The notes beneath the pieces were generated by a model. That model saw nothing but the letters and a program-made list of their open reading frames with translations, ran no database searches and was not told where the DNA came from. A stretch of 64,000 bases of DNA from Panacagrimonas sp041603235 (GTDB lineage: Bacteria > Pseudomonadota > Gammaproteobacteria > Nevskiales > Nevskiaceae): the NCBI GenBank assembly GCA_041603235.1, contig JBFIES010000002.1, positions 186,001 to 250,000 of the forward strand. The letters are read 5' to 3'. This document shows, piece after piece, positions 60,179 through 64,000 of this stretch. The stretch's first letter is position 1; the number at the start of each line of letters is the position of its first letter. A program made the position numbers and the translations under genes.

Positions 60179-60451
60179 ATGCAGGAATCTGATGATATCG
60201 ACATTGCAGATGACATCAGTTCCCGGCTTGAGAACCTTCATTGTTTCTCAATGAGTCTGCGAGATCATTGCCTGCAGGAGATGCCGAGCCGGAAGTTTGT
60301 TGGCCAGCTCGGCATCCTTCAGGCAGAAATCGAGCGCTTGCAGGGCTTGTCTGAGGAACTGAGTCACACGCTCTTGCAGCGTAAAGACCAGTTTCATTCA
60401 AACGAGCAGGTATCGAAACCGAAGTCGATGCCAATTGGCAGGCTAAAATAG
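60179..60451 (+). CDS. Small helical protein of unknown function
   Basis: A 90-aa acidic-then-basic protein with no signal peptide. Residues about 15-70 are predicted by eye to be helical with heptad-like Leu/Ile spacing (LGILQAEIERLQGLSEELSHTLL), so a coiled coil is likely; two Cys (HCFS, DHCLQ) are present. AGGAGAGG lies well placed before the ATG. It sits 19 bases after the exoprotein gene and before the outer-membrane barrel gene, so it may be a chaperone or assembly factor for them. Not recognised. Confidence 0.65.
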   Translation: MQESDDIDIADDISSRLENLHCFSMSLRDHCLQEMPSRKFVGQLGILQAEIERLQGLSEELSHTLLQRKDQFHSNEQVSKPKSMPIGRLK

Positions 60452-60477
60452 TCGGGCAGGACTGAGTCGTTCAGGAT

Positions 60478-60506
60478 GTGACTGGCCCACCTGGTGGGCC
60501 AGTCAC
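60478..60506 (+). promoter_or_regulatory. Perfect 13-bp hairpin before the TpsB-like gene
   Basis: GTGACTGGCCCAC, loop CTG, GTGGGCCAGTCAC. A TTTTT run begins 14 bases later rather than directly after the stem, so it may attenuate transcription or protect and separate the downstream mRNA instead of fully terminating. It is 34 bases upstream of the TpsB-like ATG. Confidence 0.7.
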
Positions 60507-60540
60507 AGCAACCAACAGTATTTTTACGGAAGAGCAGAAC

Positions 60541-62049
60541 ATGGCAGTTGATGCACCAGCAGTATTGCCGCCACAGCAGGCGAGCAAGGAAATCGTCCAA
60601 TCCGCAAGCACAGGTTCGGCCTATCAGCTCGCGTTTCAGGATTTCACTCTCCACGTTGTAGACGGCACACTGCTGGATCAGGAAAGCGCGACCCAGGCCA
60701 TTGCTGAGGCGCAGGATCTGTCGGCAGCGGTGCGAGCTCTGGGCAATGCGGCATACCTCAAGGGTTACCCAAGTGCCAAGCTGAGCTACGCTCGAGACGG
60801 ACAGAATGTCTTTGTTCTGGTTAAGTCTGAGTCAGTGCAGAGTCTGACAGCGCCGGATCTGATTGCGCCTTATTTTGAGCGCATGGATATGGGCGATATC
60901 CGGGACACTGATCTCGAACCCCGCCGCGTTCTCGCAAATCTTCATTCAGAGCGTGCAGGCAAGAATTATTCTGCAACTGCAGAGAATGGTGAACTTGCGT
61001 TCAGAGAGCGTGACTCTGAAGGCGACCAGACCGATTTTTATGTTGAGTTTGGAAATCCGGGCAACCGGTTTGTGGGGCGTCATTTCCTGGACGGCATGGC
61101 GCGTTTCAGCACGCAGTCCGGTGCCGAGTTCAAGGGTTTTGCGCGCACCGCCCTGAGCAGTCTCAACGACGATGCACAGTCAGAAGACTTCGATGAGTTC
61201 GTGCTGTCCGCCTCTCAGGTGACACCGCATGGCGTCATTGCCCTGGCGTTGCATCGGGTAACCTACGATCAGGTCGTTCTGAATACGCCTCTGGACGCCG
61301 AACTGCTCGAGGGAGAGTTCACCTGGCTTTATCCAGTCTTTGCCAGCTTCTCTTCTCGCCTCGCCACTTTGTTCAAGGTTGAGCACACCCACAAGGAAAC
61401 AGAGATTCGCGCTGGCGGACAGCTGGTCCAGGAAGAGCCGTACACCTCTGTGGAACTGGGCCTTGGCTACTCCAAAGCCTGGCTGCCTCGCAGCTACAAG
61501 ATCGAGTTGGAAACCAATCTGGCCGTCAAGCAGGGTCTGGGTGATGACAGTGAGCCGCTGACGGTTTCGGACCTGGGTTACTTGCTGGTTCGTCCCCTGG
61601 TTCGTGGTCGTTTCCTGACCGATGGTCACACCTTCAGCATGGATTTGCTGGGTCAGTGGTCTGAAGATCCTGTGCCTGAGCAGCAGCAATGGGTACTCGG
61701 CGGTGACGGCAGCTTGTACGCCTCCTTGCCCGGACTTGCTGTCGGTGACAGTGGCGCAGTTGCACGGCTGCAGTACGAGCCACCGAGCCTTGAGCTGGGT
61801 TGGATGGACGTTGGCCTGAAAGCCTTCACCGAGTACGGCGTGACACGCTTCGAATCGAGCGTCGGCGGCATCCGCGATACGGGCTCAAAGAGCCAGACTG
61901 ACGTGGGCGGTGAAGTCGAGTTCAACTTCCCTTGGGGCCTCGAAGCGGCCATCGGTTCAGCGGTTGAAGTGGATACTTCCGGACTCAGCCGTGCTGAAGA
62001 GCGTGCTGCAGACGCGAATTACTACTTCCGCGTCCGTATGTCGTTCTAG
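60541..62049 (+). CDS. TpsB/FhaC-like outer-membrane transporter (Omp85 superfamily)
   Basis: A 502-aa protein. Residues about 25-175 read as two POTRA-like domains (YQLAFQDFTLHVVDGTLL, YLKGYPSAKLSYARDGQNVF; PYFERMDMGDIRDTDLEPRR). The barrel starts at FYVEFGNPGNRFVGRHFLDG, as in ShlB/FhaC, and ends with the outer-membrane signature YYFRVRMSF. Loop 6 aligns as LGGDGSLYASLPGLAVGDSG (386-405), where FhaC-type proteins have a VRGY motif; the Arg is missing here. I see no signal peptide: the frame closes at a stop (60463-60465) only 26 codons upstream, and the first residues (AVDAPAVLPPQQASK) are not hydrophobic. It would export a partner, most likely the repeat protein in the same unit. Confidence 0.75.
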   Translation: MAVDAPAVLPPQQASKEIVQSASTGSAYQLAFQDFTLHVVDGTLLDQESATQAIAEAQDLSAAVRALGNAAYLKGYPSAKLSYARDGQNVFVLVKSESVQSLTAPDLIAPYFERMDMGDIRDTDLEPRRVLANLHSERAGKNYSATAENGELAFRERDSEGDQTDFYVEFGNPGNRFVGRHFLDGMARFSTQSGAEFKGFARTALSSLNDDAQSEDFDEFVLSASQVTPHGVIALALHRVTYDQVVLNTPLDAELLEGEFTWLYPVFASFSSRLATLFKVEHTHKETEIRAGGQLVQEEPYTSVELGLGYSKAWLPRSYKIELETNLAVKQGLGDDSEPLTVSDLGYLLVRPLVRGRFLTDGHTFSMDLLGQWSEDPVPEQQQWVLGGDGSLYASLPGLAVGDSGAVARLQYEPPSLELGWMDVGLKAFTEYGVTRFESSVGGIRDTGSKSQTDVGGEVEFNFPWGLEAAIGSAVEVDTSGLSRAEERAADANYYFRVRMSF

Positions 62050-62080
62050 TTTCTGGTCGCTAAGCGACCGAAGACTTAGC

Positions 62081-62119
62081 CGGCGGAGCGCTCTTTGATT
62101 AGGGCGCTTCGCCGTTTTT
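62081..62119 (+). terminator. Rho-independent terminator of the exoprotein unit
   Basis: CGGCGGAGCGC and GCGCTTCGCCG pair as an 11-bp stem with one mismatch (62081-62091 with 62104-62114), followed by TTTTTCTTT. A smaller GGTCGC-TAA-GCGACC dyad is at 62056-62070, just after the stop codon. Confidence 0.88.
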
Positions 62120-62199
62120 CTTTGTGCGTATCGAGGCTGAGACCGTGCAGTTCGCAGCGCGAGAGGCGTAATTGCGCAGTTACTCGTTCCGGTGTTCGC

Positions 62200-62700
62200 T
62201 TACTTGCGCATCACCAGTTCAAGCTTGACGAACTCGGCAATCTGGGCAGGCGGAACCGAGGCGGAAGGGGTGTAGACCGGATTACCCTTGGCATCGAGAA
62301 CCACAACCCAGGGGAGTCCTCTGACACCCATTTGCTCCGCCATTGCCTCCGCGTTGTCGGCGGTGGCCAGGCCGGAGGCATTCAGCGGACGCGGCTTGCC
62401 AGTGTGACTCACGGTATGGTCAAGATTGGCAGCGGTAAAGCGGACGCCCTGAGCCTCTTCAGACCCGCTCAGTTCGTTGAGATCACGCAGCACAGACTTG
62501 CAGCGGCTGCACCAGCTGGCCCAGAACACCACCACTTCATGGCCCGCATGGCTTGAGAGCTCATTGGCTACCGGGTTGTGCTGAGATTCTGTGGCTGCAC
62601 CGACGTTGCCGGCCATCATTAGCGCCAGAAGACCGAAAGCGCTACGCAGAACTCCATTCTTGGTGGCACGGAAAACGGACTCAGGATTGGAATTGGACAT
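62200..62700 (-). CDS. Exported thioredoxin-like protein
   Basis: A 166-aa thioredoxin-fold protein with CSRC active site (VVFWASWCSRCKSVLRDL) and cis-Pro loop GVRGLPWVVVLDAKG. An N-terminal hydrophobic segment (VLRSAFGLLALMMAGNVGAA) is a signal peptide or anchor preceded by about 20 polar residues. The ATG at 62700 was chosen; the frame continues to 62850 with no supporting site. It resembles TlpA/ResA-like reductants of the periplasm. It converges on the exoprotein unit; a role in reducing its disulfides is possible but unproven. Confidence 0.83.
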   Translation of the reverse strand: MSNSNPESVFRATKNGVLRSAFGLLALMMAGNVGAATESQHNPVANELSSHAGHEVVVFWASWCSRCKSVLRDLNELSGSEEAQGVRFTAANLDHTVSHTGKPRPLNASGLATADNAEAMAEQMGVRGLPWVVVLDAKGNPVYTPSASVPPAQIAEFVKLELVMRK

Positions 62701-63120
62701 GGCTGATTTCCCGGCTTCGATGGCGGAGTGGGCTCCGCCAATTAATTGATCGAGAGTTACGGTACTTGTTAGTAAGGTTCTAATCCAGAACCATGGGTCG
62801 ATTAATCTGCGACCTGGCCAGTGGGTCAGGTGGTATGTGTCAGGTGGCAAAATCGGGGGGCTAACGCGCTCTGGCCATCTCCGGGCCCTGATTGAGGCGA
62901 TCTAAGTCCCGCAGGAGCAGCCTCTCCGCGCGAACGGGCTGCAAGTTGCGGGCAGAGGAGCCATCAGGTGGGCAGCATCACCGCGTTGATGGCGCGAATT
63001 GTCGGGGGCGGGCCCGCCATGTTCATTCATGGCGATGGAGCAGAGCGCAGGAAATTGCTTTCTGTGCAGTCACTCTCCAGAGGATGCAGTCACCCTGTCG
63101 GAGACCTGCATTGCGGCAGG
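62701..63120. other. Gene-free region upstream of the thioredoxin-like gene
   Basis: About 420 bases with no convincing frame. It holds the dyad GGTTCT-N5-AGAACC (62776-62792) and a direct repeat GTCAGGTGG at 62825-62833 and 62839-62847, both upstream of the thioredoxin-like gene. Confidence 0.5.
62776..62792 (-). promoter_or_regulatory. Candidate operator, GGTTCT-N5-AGAACC dyad
   Basis: A perfect 6-5-6 inverted repeat about 75 bases upstream of the thioredoxin-like ATG, in a local AT-rich stretch. Size suits a dimeric repressor. The regulator is unknown. Confidence 0.4.
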
Positions 63121-63525
63121 CTAGATCGCGTACAGGACCACGTTGAACGAAAGATGGTGCCGGGCAAGCAGGATGACCGTCAGATAGAGGCCCAGTGCTG
63201 CGAAGAAGAATAAGCGGCGAGAGACGGCCGTTCTGGCTTTGCGCAATGCATACACGCCGAGCACGATATAAGCCAGTATCAGGGCGAGCTTCAGACCCAA
63301 CCAGGCCTGCGTAAACGGGTACTGCTGGGTGATTCGCATGAGCAGCACGCCGGCGACTAGAAGGATCGTGTCGTTGACGTAAGAGAGTCGTTGCAGGATT
63401 AGATTCTCACTCAATCGCGATCCATACATCGCGAGGATGCCTCTAAGGAAAAACACGCCTCCTGAAAAAAGCACGGTGCTGATATGCAGTGTCTTGATCG
63501 GAATGTAAGCATCTGCCAGTGCCAT
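63121..63525 (-). CDS. SirB2-family membrane protein
   Basis: A 134-aa integral membrane protein with four hydrophobic segments (ISTVLFSGGVFFLRGILAMY, DTILLVAGVLLM, LGLKLALILAYIVLGVYAL, LFFFAALGLYLTVILLA). The N-terminal YIPIKTLHISTV with the conserved His and the segment TQAWLGLKLALI are typical of SirB2. The family is widespread in proteobacteria; the name comes from an invasion regulator locus, but the function is not established. Divergent from the globin gene 137 bases away. Confidence 0.9.
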   Translation of the reverse strand: MALADAYIPIKTLHISTVLFSGGVFFLRGILAMYGSRLSENLILQRLSYVNDTILLVAGVLLMRITQQYPFTQAWLGLKLALILAYIVLGVYALRKARTAVSRRLFFFAALGLYLTVILLARHHLSFNVVLYAI

Positions 63526-63662
63526 GTCGTTCCTCTACGGCGAAAGCGGAATGCCGGATGAGTTGCAGCGATTAAAGTATCCAATGCGCGGAATCCGCTG
63601 ATCTTGTGGAATACAAAATGCTGATGATTATTTATCCCTTCCTTGCCTGAGAGCCTTAAAAT

Positions 63663-64000
63663 ATGGATGCCAGAAAATACGGTGATGGCGACCGCTCCTA
63701 CAAGGCAGCCGGCGAGCTAGCGGGCATCACCAGACTCGTGGATGCCTTCTACGACAATATGGAGCGCCTTCCCATCGCGCGCACCATCAGACAGATGCAC
63801 CCGATGGATTTGGGTGAGTCCAGAAGGCGGCTAGCGTTCTTTCTTAGTGGCTGGCTGGGCGGCCCGCGGCTGTACCAGGAGCATTATGGTGGCATCAGTA
63901 TTCCCAGCTTCCACAGACATTTGCCGATCGGTGATTCTGAAAAGGAGGCTTGGCTCTTGTGCATGCAGGAAGCCATTGCAGAACAGCCGTACCAGGACGC
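63663..64000 (+). CDS. Group 2 truncated globin (3' end cut off)
   Basis: The frame is open from ATG 63663 to the window end (112 complete codons). Group-2 truncated haemoglobin features: ITRLVDAFYDNME in the B helix, FFLSGWLGGPRLYQEHYGG (the WLGGP-x-LY block of helix E/F), then HRHLPIGDSEKEAWLLCMQEA with the proximal His. This matches YjbI/HbO-like globins, which bind oxygen and may handle nitric oxide or peroxide. GAGAG precedes the ATG. The remaining C-terminal residues lie outside. Confidence 0.93.
   Translation, partial: MDARKYGDGDRSYKAAGELAGITRLVDAFYDNMERLPIARTIRQMHPMDLGESRRRLAFFLSGWLGGPRLYQEHYGGISIPSFHRHLPIGDSEKEAWLLCMQEAIAEQPYQD

Noticed and set aside
62056..62070. GGTCGC-TAA-GCGACC dyad just after the TpsB-like stop as a terminator
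   Set aside because: Only a 6-bp stem and no T-run; the hairpin at 62081-62119 is the convincing terminator.
62892..63146. Arg-rich plus-strand frame upstream of the SirB2 gene
   Set aside because: Composition typical of out-of-frame GC-rich DNA, and it runs into the SirB2 coding region on the other strand.

Overview
The window reads as a chromosomal segment of a free-living, aerobic gammaproteobacterium. I estimate G+C by eye at the high fifties to sixty percent. Support comes from a Pil-Chp chemosensory cluster, a 107-aa FdxA seven-iron ferredoxin, a fused cysNC behind cysD, ZapE, SirB2, and the ATP-grasp/7TM-transglutaminase/zinc-protease/aspartoacylase set typical of non-enteric gammaproteobacteria. 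I cannot name a genus. No rRNA, tRNA, CRISPR array, transposase, integrase or origin was seen.

Layout. 0-7.8 kb: end of a type IV pilus chemosensory operon (PilI-like CheW, a 2297-aa ChpA, ChpC). 8-14.4 kb: fdxA, then an overlapping AddB-like/AddA-like pair for double-strand-break processing. 14.4-16.5 kb (minus): zapE and a PlsC-type acyltransferase. 16.8-18.4 kb: two tandem DsbC-like thiol proteins, one a lipoprotein. 18.4-23.5 kb: a minus-strand catabolic-looking group (sulfotransferase family, DUF1214, SDR dehydrogenase, Dabb-fold protein) next to a divergent AraC regulator; a near-identical 18-bp element lies upstream of both transcription units. 23.7-27.2 kb: a 3.4-kb islet with a second sulfotransferase and a secreted clan-A (GH39-like) hydrolase, bounded by a 40-bp direct repeat that duplicates the 3' end of gor. 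27.2-38 kb: gor, ABC-2 exporter with a lipoprotein metallopeptidase, a UDG-superfamily protein, an RND pump with its divergent TetR, and a LysR regulator. 38-43 kb: cysD-cysNC sulfate activation, a phytoene-dehydrogenase-like flavoprotein, DUF3293 and ppa (which removes the PPi made by sulfate activation). 44-48.3 kb: GNAT-nitrilase fusion, nitronate monooxygenase with PadR, a RelE/ParE-Phd toxin-antitoxin pair. 48.7-57.4 kb: K+-independent H+-pyrophosphatase, the ATP-grasp/transglutaminase/zinc protease/aspartoacylase cluster, an SLC13/TrkA-C permease. 57.5-62.1 kb: LuxR regulator divergent from a secreted 16-residue-repeat protein, a small coiled-coil protein and a TpsB-like outer-membrane barrel. 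62.2-64 kb: thioredoxin-like protein, SirB2, start of a group-2 truncated globin.

The strongest candidate for an undescribed system is 57.5-62.1 kb: a regulator gene, a run of overlapping palindromes, a Gly/Asn-rich solenoid exoprotein with no visible TPS domain, a helper protein, and an FhaC-like translocator lacking both an obvious signal peptide and the usual loop-6 VRGY motif. Next are the gor-bounded sulfotransferase/hydrolase islet and the AraC-associated operator shared by two separate transcription units.
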